A DNA stretch of 64,000 nucleotides from Pseudomonas sp. LFM046 (GCF_000949385.2 NZ_JYKO02000001.1:1946620-2010619), one strand, 5' to 3'; counted from the stretch's first letter, positions 47,246-55,563 are shown. The notes: generated by a model not told the origin, from the letters alone. A program made the numbers and translations.

Positions 47246-48454
47246 ATGGAAAACCTCAACAGCGCCGTGGAAACCCTGATCCACGGCTCGAACACCCTGT
47301 TCATCCTGATGGGCGCCGTCATGGTGCTGGCCATGCACGCCGGCTTTGCCTTCCTCGAAGTCGGCACCGTGCGGCAGAAGAACCAGGTCAACGCCCTGTC
47401 GAAGATCCTCTCCGACTTCGCGGTGTCGACCCTGGCCTACTTCTTCATCGGCTACTGGGTCGCCTATGGCGTGACCTTCCTCCAGCCGGCCAGTGTCCTG
47501 GCGGCCGATCACGGCTACGGTCTGGTGAAGTTCTTCTTCCTGCTGACCTTCGCGGCGGCGATCCCGGCCATCATCTCCGGCGGCATCGCCGAGCGCGCCC
47601 GGTTCTATCCGCAGCTCTGCGCCACCTTGCTGATCGTGGCGTTCATCTATCCCTTCTTCGAGGGGCTGATCTGGAACGGCAATTTCGGCCTGCAGGACTG
47701 GCTGAAGAACGATTTCGGCGCCAGCTTCCATGATTACGCGGGCTCCGTGGTGGTGCATGCGGTGGGCGGCTGGCTGGCGCTCGGCGCGGTGCTGCTACTG
47801 GGCCATCGCAACGGCCGCTACCGGGACGGTCGCCTGGTGGCCTTCGCGCCGTCGAACATTCCGTTCCTGGCGCTGGGCTCCTGGATCCTGATCGTCGGCT
47901 GGTTCGGCTTCAACGTGATGAGCGCCCAGACCTTGCAGGGTGTCAGCGGCCTGGTGGCAGTGAATTCGCTGATGGCCATGGTCGGCGGCACGGCCGCTGC
48001 GCTGCTGGTGGGCCGCAACGACCCCGGCTTCCTGCACAACGGCCCGCTCGCCGGCCTGGTGGCCGTGTGTGCGGGCTCCGACCTGATGCATCCGGTTGGC
48101 GCCCTGGTCACCGGCGCTGCGGCCGGCGGCCTGTTCGTCTGGGCCTTCACCGCGACCCAGGTGAAATGGCGGATCGATGACGTCCTCGGTGTCTGGCCGC
48201 TGCACGGCCTGTGCGGCGTCTGGGGCGGCATCGCCTGCGGCATCTTCGGCCAGGAAGCCCTGGGCGGCCTGGGGGGCGTCAGCCTCGTGAGCCAACTGAT
48301 CGGCACCGGGCTGGGCGTGTTGATTGCGCTGGTGGGCGGGCTCGCCGTCTACGGCCTGTTGAAGTCCACCGTGGGCATCCGCCTCAGCCAGGAAGAGGAG
48401 TACTACGGCGCCGACCTGTCGGTGCACAAGATTGGTGCCACGTCGCAGGATTGA
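47246..48454 (+). CDS. amt: Ammonium transporter (Amt family)
   Basis: 402 aa from ATG 47246; the frame is open further upstream, but MENLNSAVETLIHGSNTLF is the natural N-terminus. Eleven or so hydrophobic helices. The pore twin histidines are seen in DYAGSVVVHAVGGW and VWPLHGLCGVWGG, and the family signature DLMHPVGALVTGAAAGG is present. It conducts NH3/NH4+ across the inner membrane. Unlike many amtB genes it has no adjacent glnK, so PII control, if any, comes from elsewhere. Confidence 0.93.
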   Translation: MENLNSAVETLIHGSNTLFILMGAVMVLAMHAGFAFLEVGTVRQKNQVNALSKILSDFAVSTLAYFFIGYWVAYGVTFLQPASVLAADHGYGLVKFFFLLTFAAAIPAIISGGIAERARFYPQLCATLLIVAFIYPFFEGLIWNGNFGLQDWLKNDFGASFHDYAGSVVVHAVGGWLALGAVLLLGHRNGRYRDGRLVAFAPSNIPFLALGSWILIVGWFGFNVMSAQTLQGVSGLVAVNSLMAMVGGTAAALLVGRNDPGFLHNGPLAGLVAVCAGSDLMHPVGALVTGAAAGGLFVWAFTATQVKWRIDDVLGVWPLHGLCGVWGGIACGIFGQEALGGLGGVSLVSQLIGTGLGVLIALVGGLAVYGLLKSTVGIRLSQEEEYYGADLSVHKIGATSQD

Positions 48455-48535
48455 GTCGCTGTAATTCGCGAATGAATTCGTTCACAAATGCGCTGCTCGA
48501 TTTGCTGTCGCTTTGGCTGCAGGGGGCGGCAGAAC

Positions 48536-48578
48536 CTGTAGGGGCGAATTCATTCGCCAAGGGCGGCGAAGCTGCCCT
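48536..48578 (+). repeat. REP-like element, ggggcgaattcattcgcc type
   Basis: 43 bases from ctgta to gctgccct, the inverse of 13593-13637. A second half-site gcgaatgaattcg is at 48468-48480, so the 110 bases may form a degenerate REP doublet between amt and the porin gene. Confidence 0.65.
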
Positions 48579-48602
48579 ATGAGGCCATTCACACCAGAAC
48601 GA

Positions 48603-48630
48603 GAAAGCCCGCCGAATGGCGGGCTTTCTT
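48603..48630. terminator. Bidirectional terminator between amt and the OprD-family porin gene
   Basis: Perfect arms gaaagcccgcc (48603-48613) and ggcgggctttc (48618-48628) with a gaat loop. T-runs on both strands, matching the convergent genes. Confidence 0.88.
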
Positions 48631-48641
48631 CTTCAGGCCGC

Positions 48642-49910
48642 TTACCAGAGCGGCACCACGTAGCTGAGTATCAGACGGTTTTCGTCGATATCGTTGCCGA
48701 AGTTGGTGGAGCGTACCGTGGCGTTGCGCCACTTGACGCCGAAGTTCTTCAGCGCGCCTTCCTGGAACACGTAGGCGATGTCGGTGTTGCGTTCCCATTC
48801 CTTGCCTTCTTCGCGGTTGGCGCCCAGGTCGATGTTGTCGCCGGACAGGTAGCGGGTCATGAAGGTCAGGCCGGGAATGCCGATGTCGGCGAAGTTGTAG
48901 TCGTAGCGCGCTTGCCAGGACTTTTCATCCTTGTTGGCGAAGTCGCCGATCTGCACGTAGTTCACCAGGAAGGGATCGGTGCCGTTGATGTAGGCGAAGC
49001 CCGTGTCGCCGCTCATGCTCTGATAGCCGAGGCCGAAGGCGTGGCCGCCGAGGGCGTAGGTGAACATGGCGCCGAAGGCCTTGTTGTCGACGTTGCTGCT
49101 GCCTTCATCGGTGGAGCGGGCGAAGCGAATGTCACTCTTGAGGGACTGCTTGTCACCCAGCGGCAACTGATGCACCAGGGTCAGGTAGTGCTGCTTGTAG
49201 AACTCGTCCAGTTCGCCGTAGTGGTAGCCGGTGGTAAGGCTGTCGTTCCACTTGTAGCTGGCGCCGGCGAAGTTGAACTCGTCGCTGGTGGTGCCGGGGC
49301 GGACGACAATGGCGCGGGCGGCGCCCGTGGTGATCGTCATGTCCTCGTAATCGGAGGAGTCACGCTGGTTGACCTCCTTGAGCTGGCCGCCATCGAAGGT
49401 CAGGCCGGCGAGCTCCATGGAGTTCAGGTGGCCGCCCTTGAAGGTCTGGGGCAGCAGGCGGGAGTCGTTGTACTGGACGACCGGGAGCTTGGGCAGCAGC
49501 GTGCCGATCTTGAGCACGCTCTTCGAGGCGCGCAGCTTGGCGGTGAGGCCGAGCTCGCCGTACTCATCCTGGGCGCGGCCGGTTTCGCGGTCGCGCTTGA
49601 GCAGGCCGGTGTTGCTGCGATCGGGGCTGGAGTCGAGCTTGACGCCCAACAGGCCGAGGGCGTCCACACCCACGCCGACGGTGCCTTCGGTGAAGCCGGA
49701 CTCATAGCGCAGGAGGAAGCCCTGGGCCCATTCCTCGGCCTTGGACTGTGGAGCGTTGTCCTGGCGGAAGTCGCGGTTGAAGTAGAAGTTGCGTAGCTCC
49801 AGGCTGGCCTTGCTGTCCTTGATGAACTCCGCCTGGGCGATGCCCGGCAGGGTGACACTGGCGCCAAGCGTGGCGAGGGCCACGGCTTGCGCAAGCGAGG
49901 TTTTGCTCAT
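48642..49910 (-). CDS. OprD-family outer-membrane porin
   Basis: 422 aa. Signal peptide (AVALATLGASVTLPGIAQA-E) and beta-rich mature chain beginning FIKDSKASLELRNFYFNRDFR, the OprD family start; it ends with aromatic Trp (YVVPLW) for BAM recognition. OprD-family channels take up amino acids, peptides or organic acids with substrate selectivity. By position it could be OpdQ of P. aeruginosa (PA3038, from memory), but the subfamily cannot be proven here. Good gaggaga Shine-Dalgarno. The upstream 49950-50000 stretch is AT-rich and probably holds its promoter. Confidence 0.92.
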   Translation of the reverse strand: MSKTSLAQAVALATLGASVTLPGIAQAEFIKDSKASLELRNFYFNRDFRQDNAPQSKAEEWAQGFLLRYESGFTEGTVGVGVDALGLLGVKLDSSPDRSNTGLLKRDRETGRAQDEYGELGLTAKLRASKSVLKIGTLLPKLPVVQYNDSRLLPQTFKGGHLNSMELAGLTFDGGQLKEVNQRDSSDYEDMTITTGAARAIVVRPGTTSDEFNFAGASYKWNDSLTTGYHYGELDEFYKQHYLTLVHQLPLGDKQSLKSDIRFARSTDEGSSNVDNKAFGAMFTYALGGHAFGLGYQSMSGDTGFAYINGTDPFLVNYVQIGDFANKDEKSWQARYDYNFADIGIPGLTFMTRYLSGDNIDLGANREEGKEWERNTDIAYVFQEGALKNFGVKWRNATVRSTNFGNDIDENRLILSYVVPLW

Positions 49911-50016
49911 TGTTATTGTCTCCTCGTTGGATTGCAGGTCGGTCGGATCGTCCTGTTACAACAATTTGACTAAAGCATTACGTTACAAATTTGTCCTCTA
50001 GACGATAGTCGGCAAC

Positions 50017-50883
50017 TCACTGCACCCAGTGCGGGTAATAGCCGAGCTTGTCCTGCACCTTGGCATCGTGGGCCGGAATCACGGTGAGCCCGGGCTCCCG
50101 CTGAAGCAGATCGTGGACTTTCTGCAACTGGGCGCGGGTGCCCGCGCGGTCGTTGTCGACCATGTTCCGGCTGATCCAGAACTTCTCCCGCAGGCCGGTG
50201 AACCCTTCCAGGCGCCAGCTCGTGTCGCCGGTGAAGAAGAAGCGGCGACCGTCGTCCAGGGTCAGGAACAGGCCAACTGATCCCGGTGTGTGGCCCTCGA
50301 GCGGGACCAGTACGAGGCTGCGGTCGCCGAACAGGTCGAGGCTTTCCTCGAAGCCCATGAACGGCACGGGCAAGAACAGGTAGGGCCGCCACTTCACGCC
50401 GTGGGCGAACTGGCTGGGCAGCACCGCCGGCGGAGTCCCGACTTCCGAAAACTCGATTTCCTCGTAGGGCGCCCAGACGGTGACGTCGGGGAAGTCCGCC
50501 AGCGCCGAGGCGTGGTCCCAATGGGCGTGGCTGAGGTAGATGCGGTCGATGCGGATGCCGTCCCGGTCCAACTGGTCCCGAGCGGGCGTCACGGGGCCGT
50601 ACTTCATCAGCGGCTTGTCCCACCAGGGCATTTCGTTGTCGAACTGGCTGTCCACCTGGCGGCCGAGCCCGGTGTCGAAGAGCAGGGTTGCGGCATGGTG
50701 CTGGATCAGCACGGCCACGTGGTTGGCCGTCACCTTCTCCGTCCAGCTACCGTCGGCCAGGGTGAAGGCTTCCAGGGTTTCGGTCTGGGACGTCTTCACC
50801 AGGGCGAAGCGCAGCCCCTCTGCCTGGGCGGCGAGGCTGCAGGTGCTGAACAGGAACAACAGGAATAACGAACGCAGGCGCAT
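50017..50883 (-). CDS. Exported metallo-beta-lactamase-fold hydrolase
   Basis: 288 aa with signal peptide (LFLLFLFSTCSLAAQA). The zinc motif is HAHWDH (HxHxDH), followed by GHTPGSVG and FTGDTSW and a final HD (PAHDA), giving a full dinuclear zinc site. It resembles the AHL-lactonase/arylsulfatase-like MBL branch, but periplasmic location makes a lactonase, phosphodiesterase or general esterase equally possible. Five bases downstream of the PNPOx-like gene, so last gene of the TetR-linked GST operon. Confidence 0.88.
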   Translation of the reverse strand: MRLRSLFLLFLFSTCSLAAQAEGLRFALVKTSQTETLEAFTLADGSWTEKVTANHVAVLIQHHAATLLFDTGLGRQVDSQFDNEMPWWDKPLMKYGPVTPARDQLDRDGIRIDRIYLSHAHWDHASALADFPDVTVWAPYEEIEFSEVGTPPAVLPSQFAHGVKWRPYLFLPVPFMGFEESLDLFGDRSLVLVPLEGHTPGSVGLFLTLDDGRRFFFTGDTSWRLEGFTGLREKFWISRNMVDNDRAGTRAQLQKVHDLLQREPGLTVIPAHDAKVQDKLGYYPHWVQ

Positions 50884-50887
50884 GGAG

Positions 50888-51814
50888 TCAGTGTCCTTGG
50901 GGCAGGAAGGGGGAGGGATGTACGTCGCCGAAACCCAGCGGCAGCCGGCTGCGGCGCAGGCGCCAGCGACTCGGGGTGAGGGCCACCAGGCGTTCGGCGC
51001 CGGGCAGGGCCGGCAAGCCGTGGGTACCGGCCTGATCCGGCCAGAGGATTTCCGCCCGGGCTTCCAGTTGCAGCAGGTCGCCGCTGGCGAAGTCGATCCA
51101 GAGCAGGCCGCAGCGGGGCTCCAGCAGCAGGTTGCCGAGGGTGTTGAACATCTGGTTGCCGCTGTAGTCCGGTAGCCAGAGACGGCCGTCGTCGCCTAGC
51201 TGCACGAAGCCCGGCGCCCCTCCGCGATGGGAGATGTCCACGCCGCCGGTTTGCGGATCGAGGTGCTGGCTGGCGATGAACAGCGTGTCGCTGCGGTTCA
51301 CCAGTTCCAGCCAGCGTGGGTCCAGGCCGACGCCCTGTTCCAGGGCTCCGGCCGGTCGGGCTTCCCAGTGCCAGTCGCGTGCCTGGATGTACTTCGGGCA
51401 GTTGCCGAAGGACTGCTGCACCGCGAGGGTGAGTCCTTCGCCATCGCGTTCCACCAGCGGGCCGTTCATGCGGTTGCGCCGCCGCGTGGGCAGCTCCAGC
51501 CCGAGCACGCCCAGGCGGGCCGTGCTGTGCAGGTTGGCGGCGAGCGGGTCGTCCACCTCCGGGCGGGCGTTGATCCTGAGCAGGGTCGCTTCCGGCGAGT
51601 GGGCAAAGCCCGGTTTGCCCCACAGCACTGAAGCCTGGGGCTGGCCGTCGCTGTCCTGGCTGCCCACCAGCAGCCAGGGCAGTTGGGCGAAGAACAGCCG
51701 GTGCTGCTCCGGCATGTAGTCGCGGATCATCCGGCTTCCGATGGGCTCCATCTGTTCGCGGACACCCGCGCGGGCCTGGATCGCTTGTTCACCGGGATGG
51801 AATGGGCTGTTCAT
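50888..51814 (-). CDS. Pyridoxamine 5'-phosphate oxidase-family flavin-binding protein
   Basis: 308 aa from ATG 51814. The split-barrel FMN-binding pattern is visible: RLFFAQLPWLLVGSQDSDGQPQASVLWG in the first third, GNCPKYIQ in the middle and NTLGNLLLEPRCGLLWIDFASGDLLQLEARAEI in the last third, i.e. a duplicated split barrel. Such proteins are often FMN reductases or detoxification enzymes rather than true PdxH. It lies 16 bases after the GST gene in the same orientation, and the three genes are likely one detoxification operon. Confidence 0.85.
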   Translation of the reverse strand: MNSPFHPGEQAIQARAGVREQMEPIGSRMIRDYMPEQHRLFFAQLPWLLVGSQDSDGQPQASVLWGKPGFAHSPEATLLRINARPEVDDPLAANLHSTARLGVLGLELPTRRRNRMNGPLVERDGEGLTLAVQQSFGNCPKYIQARDWHWEARPAGALEQGVGLDPRWLELVNRSDTLFIASQHLDPQTGGVDISHRGGAPGFVQLGDDGRLWLPDYSGNQMFNTLGNLLLEPRCGLLWIDFASGDLLQLEARAEILWPDQAGTHGLPALPGAERLVALTPSRWRLRRSRLPLGFGDVHPSPFLPQGH

Positions 51815-51830
51815 GCGGCCTCCGGGCCCC

Positions 51831-52421
51831 TTAGCGAGGCAGGTCCACATAGCCGGGCAGGGCGTGGATGCGCGCGAACCAGGCGTCGAGGTGGGGGTAG
51901 GGCGCCAGGTCCAGGCCGCCTTCGTCGGCCAGCGCCAGGTAGGGGTAGACCGCCACATCGGCGACGGTGGGCTGGTCGCCGACCAGCCAGGCGCGGTCAG
52001 CGAGGTGCGCGTTGACCAGCTCCAGCACCTGCCGGGCGCGGCCCTGCGCTTCTTCCAGGTCGATTTCGCGGCCGAACTTCAGGCCCACCCGTGCCCGCGC
52101 CGCGCCGTGGTGGACCTCGTTGGCGGCCAGGCTCAGCCAACCGGCGATAAGCCCCACGGACAGAGCGTCCTGCGGATACCAGTGCTCGTCCCCGTAGCGT
52201 CGCGCCAGGTAGACCAGGATGGCCTGGGAGTCGACCAGCGGCTGGCCGTCATCCACCAGCACCGGCACCTGGCCGCGTGGGTTGAGGGCGAGGAACTCAG
52301 GGCGCTTCTGGGCGCCGTGGGCAAGGTCTACGGTCACAATTTCCGCGCGCTGGCCGATCAGGCCCAGGAAGAGGCGGACCTTGTAGCAATTGCCGGAAAG
52401 GTAGAAGTCGTGAAGTTGCAT
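51831..52421 (-). CDS. Glutathione S-transferase family protein
   Basis: 196 aa, the common bacterial GST size. An N-terminal thioredoxin-like domain (MQLHDFYLSGNCYKVRLFLGL, with NPRGQVPVLVDDG and the conserved cis-Pro, then DSQAILVYLARRYG) is followed by the helical C-terminal domain with ADVAVYPYLALADEGG. It conjugates glutathione to electrophiles or reduces them. ATG 52421 confirmed by the position of the promoter. Divergent from the TetR gene, with an operator in the shared region. Confidence 0.93.
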   Translation of the reverse strand: MQLHDFYLSGNCYKVRLFLGLIGQRAEIVTVDLAHGAQKRPEFLALNPRGQVPVLVDDGQPLVDSQAILVYLARRYGDEHWYPQDALSVGLIAGWLSLAANEVHHGAARARVGLKFGREIDLEEAQGRARQVLELVNAHLADRAWLVGDQPTVADVAVYPYLALADEGGLDLAPYPHLDAWFARIHALPGYVDLPR

Positions 52422-52451
52422 GGCGAATCCCTCGCGTTGAATAGTGAATTG

Positions 52452-52481
52452 ATAGTAGACAGACCTGTCTGTATATTTCAA
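52452..52481 (-). promoter_or_regulatory. GST operon promoter with embedded TetR-type operator
   Basis: On the minus strand TTGAAA (52476-52481) and TACTAT (52452-52457) are separated by 18 bases. Between them lies the palindrome acagac-ct-gtctgt (52459-52472), extended by ta/ta to 52456-52475. A repressor bound here would block RNA polymerase directly. The adjacent divergent TetR gene is the obvious candidate repressor and would also control itself. Confidence 0.72.
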
Positions 52482-52573
52482 GCACGAACCTTGCCTTTCT
52501 CCAAGGTCCGCGTCCCGCGCGGTTTGAGCCGGCTATGGCGGATGCGCATAATGCGCCGGTTCAGGAGGCTGCA

Positions 52574-53131
52574 ATGGCATCAAGCAAACGCGAACATCTG
52601 GTCAACACCGCCCTCGGTCTCTTTTATCGCGAGGGATTCCACGCCACCGGCATCGACCGCATCCTGGCCGAATCCGGTGTGGCCAAGATGACGCTCTACA
52701 AGCACTTCAAGTCCAAGGACGATCTGATCATCGCCGCCTTGGAGTCCCGCTTTGCGCCGGCTGCCGAGAGGATGGCCTGGGCGTTCACGCACTTGCCGCC
52801 GAGGGACGCCATCCTGCGGGTATTCGATGGGCTCCACGCCTGGATTAGTGACCAGGAATTCTGCGGCTGTGCCTTCATCAATGCCGCAGCCGAATTCCAT
52901 GACCGCGATCACCCGGTGCACCGCATCGCCGCGTCCTACAAGGCCGGCACCCAAGCGTATTTCCGGGGCGCCCTGGAGCGCCTGGAGGCGGCGGAGCCCG
53001 AGCGCCTGGCGCGTCAGTTGCAATACCTGATGGAAGGGGCGATCAGCATGGCCCACATCGAAGGGCCGAGTGACCAGGCGTTGGAGGCCCGGGACGCCGC
53101 CGACCGACTGATGCGCGCCGCCGGCATCTGA
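52574..53131 (+). CDS. TetR-family transcriptional repressor
   Basis: 185 aa from ATG 52574, preceded by a perfect aggagg (52563-52568); an ATG at 52535 has no such site. N-terminal HTH (TGIDRILAESGVAKMTLYKHFKSKDDLI) and a helical ligand-binding C-terminal domain with Cys residues in EFCGCAFINAAAEF, which might sense electrophiles. Likely controls the divergent GST-PNPOx-MBL operon through the palindrome at 52456-52475. Inducer unknown; the GST suggests electrophilic or quinone compounds (inference). Confidence 0.92.
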   Translation: MASSKREHLVNTALGLFYREGFHATGIDRILAESGVAKMTLYKHFKSKDDLIIAALESRFAPAAERMAWAFTHLPPRDAILRVFDGLHAWISDQEFCGCAFINAAAEFHDRDHPVHRIAASYKAGTQAYFRGALERLEAAEPERLARQLQYLMEGAISMAHIEGPSDQALEARDAADRLMRAAGI

Positions 53132-53218
53132 CGTTGCGCTCCGCTCGTCTGGAGCGGCTCAAGTTCTTCGGCTGCCGGCCGCAACAGAGGGGACACCGCT
53201 GACTCCGGATGCCCCGTC

Positions 53219-54370
53219 ATGAATGCCCTGGCCTCGCTCGCTTCCTCCGCCCAACGCTCGGCTTTCCCCGGCCTTGCCTCCGCCTTTGCGCGCAAGCAGG
53301 TGGATGCCCAGGAAACACTGGCCGGGCGTCTTGGCGAGCGTCTCGGCCTTGAGCCGGGCGCGCTGAAAGGCAAGGCTGCCGACTACAGCCCGGAAAAGGT
53401 CGCCGACCGTGTGGTGGACGCAATCGACCAGCGACTGCGCAAGGAAGCGGCCAACGGTGCTGACAAGGCGACACTGCAGGGGCTCCTCGACCAGGCTCGT
53501 GCCGGGGTGCAGAAGGGCTTCGACGATGCGCGCAAGACCCTCGACGGGCTGGGCCTGCTGGGCGGCAAGGTGGCCGAGGATATCGACGACACCTTCAACC
53601 GCATCCAGAGCGGCCTCGATCAGCTCCAGAAGACCCGGATCCAACCCGACCAGGCCGTGCAGCCCGGTGCGGTCGTCGCGGCGGCCGGCTACAGCGAACG
53701 CTTCGCCGCCCAGGCCGAGACCTTCGACCTGGAGGTGAAGACTCGTGACGGCGACAAGCTGCGCATTTCCATCGCCCAGGCGTCGGCCAACTGGTCCCGC
53801 AACAGCGTGGCAGCGGCGAGCGACGGGACGACCTCCCTGGTCGCGGCCAGCAGCCAGTCCTCCTCCTTGCAGATCGGCGCCTGGCAGATCCAGGTGGACG
53901 GTGAGCTGGACGACGAGGAGAAGGCCGCCTTGAGCGATCTGCTCAGCCAGGTCCAGGACATTTCCAGCAGCTTCTACTCGGGTGACCTGGCCGGCGCCTT
54001 CGACCGCGCCATGGACCTGGACATGGATGGTGAACAGCTGGCTTCCATGTCGCTGCGTCTTACTCAGACGCGGGTGATGCAGGCCACCGACGCCTATGGC
54101 GCCGTCGCCCAGCAGGGCGGGCAGGCGGCCAGTGCGGTCAATGGTTCCCTCAAGGACTACGCGAACGGCCTGCTGGACGCCCTGCGCAAAGCCAGCGAAC
54201 TGGCTGAGGACGGCCGTGGCACCCTGGAGAAATTGCTCAAGGGCGGGGCCTCCCTGGACGAGCGTTTCTCCCCGGCGCAACTGGCCAAGGCCGATGCCTT
54301 CAACGAGCGCCTGCTGGATGGTCTGGAGCCCTTGCTGGGCGAGGCTCACAGCCAGTCCACCGACGACTGA
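53219..54370 (+). CDS. DUF5610 protein
   Basis: 383 aa, hydrophilic and helix-rich, rich in Ala, Asp, Gln and Ser. No signal peptide, no Cys in the visible sequence and no enzymatic motif. The region SPEKVADRVVDAIDQRLRKEAANGADKATLQGLLDQARAGVQKGFDDARKTLDGLG fits the DUF5610 domain; a beta-rich middle (FDLEVKTRDGDKLRISIAQ) follows, then coiled-coil-like helices. Role unknown. It stands alone between TetR and the glutaredoxin-like gene, 46 bases from the latter. Confidence 0.82.
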   Translation: MNALASLASSAQRSAFPGLASAFARKQVDAQETLAGRLGERLGLEPGALKGKAADYSPEKVADRVVDAIDQRLRKEAANGADKATLQGLLDQARAGVQKGFDDARKTLDGLGLLGGKVAEDIDDTFNRIQSGLDQLQKTRIQPDQAVQPGAVVAAAGYSERFAAQAETFDLEVKTRDGDKLRISIAQASANWSRNSVAAASDGTTSLVAASSQSSSLQIGAWQIQVDGELDDEEKAALSDLLSQVQDISSSFYSGDLAGAFDRAMDLDMDGEQLASMSLRLTQTRVMQATDAYGAVAQQGGQAASAVNGSLKDYANGLLDALRKASELAEDGRGTLEKLLKGGASLDERFSPAQLAKADAFNERLLDGLEPLLGEAHSQSTDD

Positions 54371-54416
54371 CCCCGTGGTAGACTTCGGCCCTCGCTGATC
54401 TTCGAGGCGCGTCTCC

Positions 54417-54656
54417 ATGCTTCCTGAATGCCAACTCTTCGGCACCCTCGGCTGTCACCTGTGCGAGGTGGCGGAAGGTGTGCTCATGCCCTTCGTCGAA
54501 CGTGGCCTGTTGGTGGAGCTGGTGGACATCGCCGACAGCGAAGAGTGGGTCCAGACCTATGGCCTGCGCATTCCCGTCCTGCGCCGCTGCGACACCGGCA
54601 GCGAACTGAACTGGCCCTTCGATGCCGGTTCGGTGGCGTCCTTTCTCTCCAGCTGA
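54417..54656 (+). CDS. Glutaredoxin-like DUF836 protein
   Basis: 79 aa with the thioredoxin-fold redox motif C13-H-L-C16 and the IPVLRR cis-Pro segment, then a short C-terminal strand. This is the glutaredoxin-like DUF836 (YtfI-type) family: small cytoplasmic thiol proteins of unsettled role. ATG 54417 is preceded by gaggcgc. Confidence 0.87.
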   Translation: MLPECQLFGTLGCHLCEVAEGVLMPFVERGLLVELVDIADSEEWVQTYGLRIPVLRRCDTGSELNWPFDAGSVASFLSS

Positions 54657-54682
54657 GACTTCAGCTCGCGCTGACTTTTTGT

Positions 54683-54700
54683 GGTGGGCTGAAGCCCACC
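54683..54700. repeat. Palindrome ggtgggct-ga-agcccacc
   Basis: Eight-base arms with a two-base loop, 27 bases after the glutaredoxin-like gene. The same type of string is scattered in Pseudomonas genomes (from memory); may act as a transcript-end hairpin. Confidence 0.55.
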
Positions 54701-54730
54701 CTACCTCCTAGCCTTCGCGTGGTCTGGACC

Positions 54731-54809
54731 GTAGGGTGCGCTGTGCGCACCGCTTCCGGGATCGGCTTCGGCACCCCGTCAAACCGCCGGTGCGCACGGC
54801 GCACCCTAC
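54731..54809. repeat. Large inverted repeat with 22-base arms
   Basis: Arms at 54731-54752 (gtagggtgcgctgtgcgcaccg) and 54788-54809 differ at one position when aligned as inverse complements; spacer 35 bases. Each arm is itself partly palindromic (tgcgc/gcgca). The right arm abuts the 118-bp repeat copy. A mobile or REPIN-like origin is likely. Confidence 0.75.
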
Positions 54810-54920
54810 CGGATCGGCTTCATCTTGCTGGCCCAGCCAGTCGAATCGTCACAGGCAGAGTCGGTGACTCATGACCACGTCCTCAGGACGTGGTTTCTCA
54901 CGTTCAAATGAATTCGCTCC
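54803..54920 (+). repeat. About 118-bp interspersed repeat, copy 2
   Basis: Inverse-orientation partner of 26036-26157. It ends just before the stop side of the small minus-strand gene and directly follows the 22-base-arm palindrome. Internal palindrome ccacgtcc-tcag-gacgtgg at 54876-54893. Confidence 0.75.
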
Positions 54921-54933
54921 CGCAAGGGCGGGC

Positions 54934-55209
54934 CTAGGCGCCTGCCCGGAGCGCCGCCTTTCGCGCGGCCGCGAACAGGTCGCTGGCGTCCGCAAGCAGC
55001 AAGTGAGCCGCGTTGGCCACGCTTACCAGGTCTCGGCTTTCCGCGATGTCGATCTTCATGCAGGTGAATCTGAGCAGAAGATTCTTGGCGGCATGCAGAC
55101 GCTGCTCGGCGCAGTCCTGCAGGTCGTCGTAGGAACAGCTGGAATCCAGCAGCAACACGGGCGCCTTGATGGCATTTTCGGAAAGGGGAATGAAGCGGGA
55201 ATCGTCCAT
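54934..55209 (-). CDS. Small Pseudomonas-type protein of unknown function (DUF3077/DUF6124-like)
   Basis: 91 aa from ATG 55209, with an ideal ggag Shine-Dalgarno seven bases upstream. Acidic N-terminus (MDDSRFIPLSENAIKAP) and two helices with CAEQRLHAAKNLLLRF and LVSVANAAHLLLADASDLFAAA, resembling the many short Pseudomonas proteins labelled DUF3077 or DUF6124; the family name is from memory. Function unknown. Its 5' leader contains a long hairpin and a possible SD-masking hairpin, so translation may be controlled by RNA structure. Confidence 0.8.
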   Translation of the reverse strand: MDDSRFIPLSENAIKAPVLLLDSSCSYDDLQDCAEQRLHAAKNLLLRFTCMKIDIAESRDLVSVANAAHLLLADASDLFAAARKAALRAGA

Positions 55210-55215
55210 GGTGAA

Positions 55216-55270
55216 ACTCCTTTTATCGGAGTCGCCACCGTTCGCGGCCAAGCGAATGAGGGTGGCGACT
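55216..55270 (-). promoter_or_regulatory. Structured 5' leader with two competing hairpins
   Basis: Minus-strand RNA: a 10-base-pair stem formed by 55261-55270 with 55230-55239 (agtcgccacc/ggtggcgact), with an inner ttcgc/gcgaa stem. Three bases of its 3' arm (55230-55232) also belong to a second hairpin in which 55228-55232 pairs with the Shine-Dalgarno ggagt (55216-55220) across a 7-base loop. The two folds exclude each other, so the long stem would free the ribosome site. Confidence 0.5.
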
Positions 55271-55528
55271 GTACGCGGGTTGGCCGACCGGGTAAGGAGG
55301 ACCCGGCACACCCGAAGGTGTCCCGCGCACAGCCGCCATGAAGCGCAGGCAGCAAAAAAGCGCCTGCACGGACATGGGCGCTTGTGCGCCTCCTTAAACG
55401 CGACCGGCCAAGGTCGGCCACGGGATTGACCGCGGCGCGCGGACTATAGGCGGGCCTGCAATGGGATGGCAAGGATTCGGGGGGAGGGGAGTGCCCGATG
55501 AGGGGCGATGGCAAAAATCGCAGGCAAT

Positions 55529-55556
55529 AAAAAACCCGCCTTTAAGGCGGGTTTTT
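55529..55556 (-). terminator. Intrinsic terminator of tRNA-Pro
   Basis: Arms aaacccgcc (55532-55540) and ggcgggttt (55546-55554), with U-run on the minus strand from the A-run at 55529-55534. Ten to thirty bases past the tRNA 3' end. Confidence 0.85.
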
Positions 55557-55563
55557 CGGGATT

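Noticed and set aside
47246-48454. Upstream extension of the ammonium transporter from 47123
   Set aside because: The extra 41 residues are not hydrophobic or signal-like, while MENLNSAVETLIHGSN at 47246 starts the first membrane segment properly.
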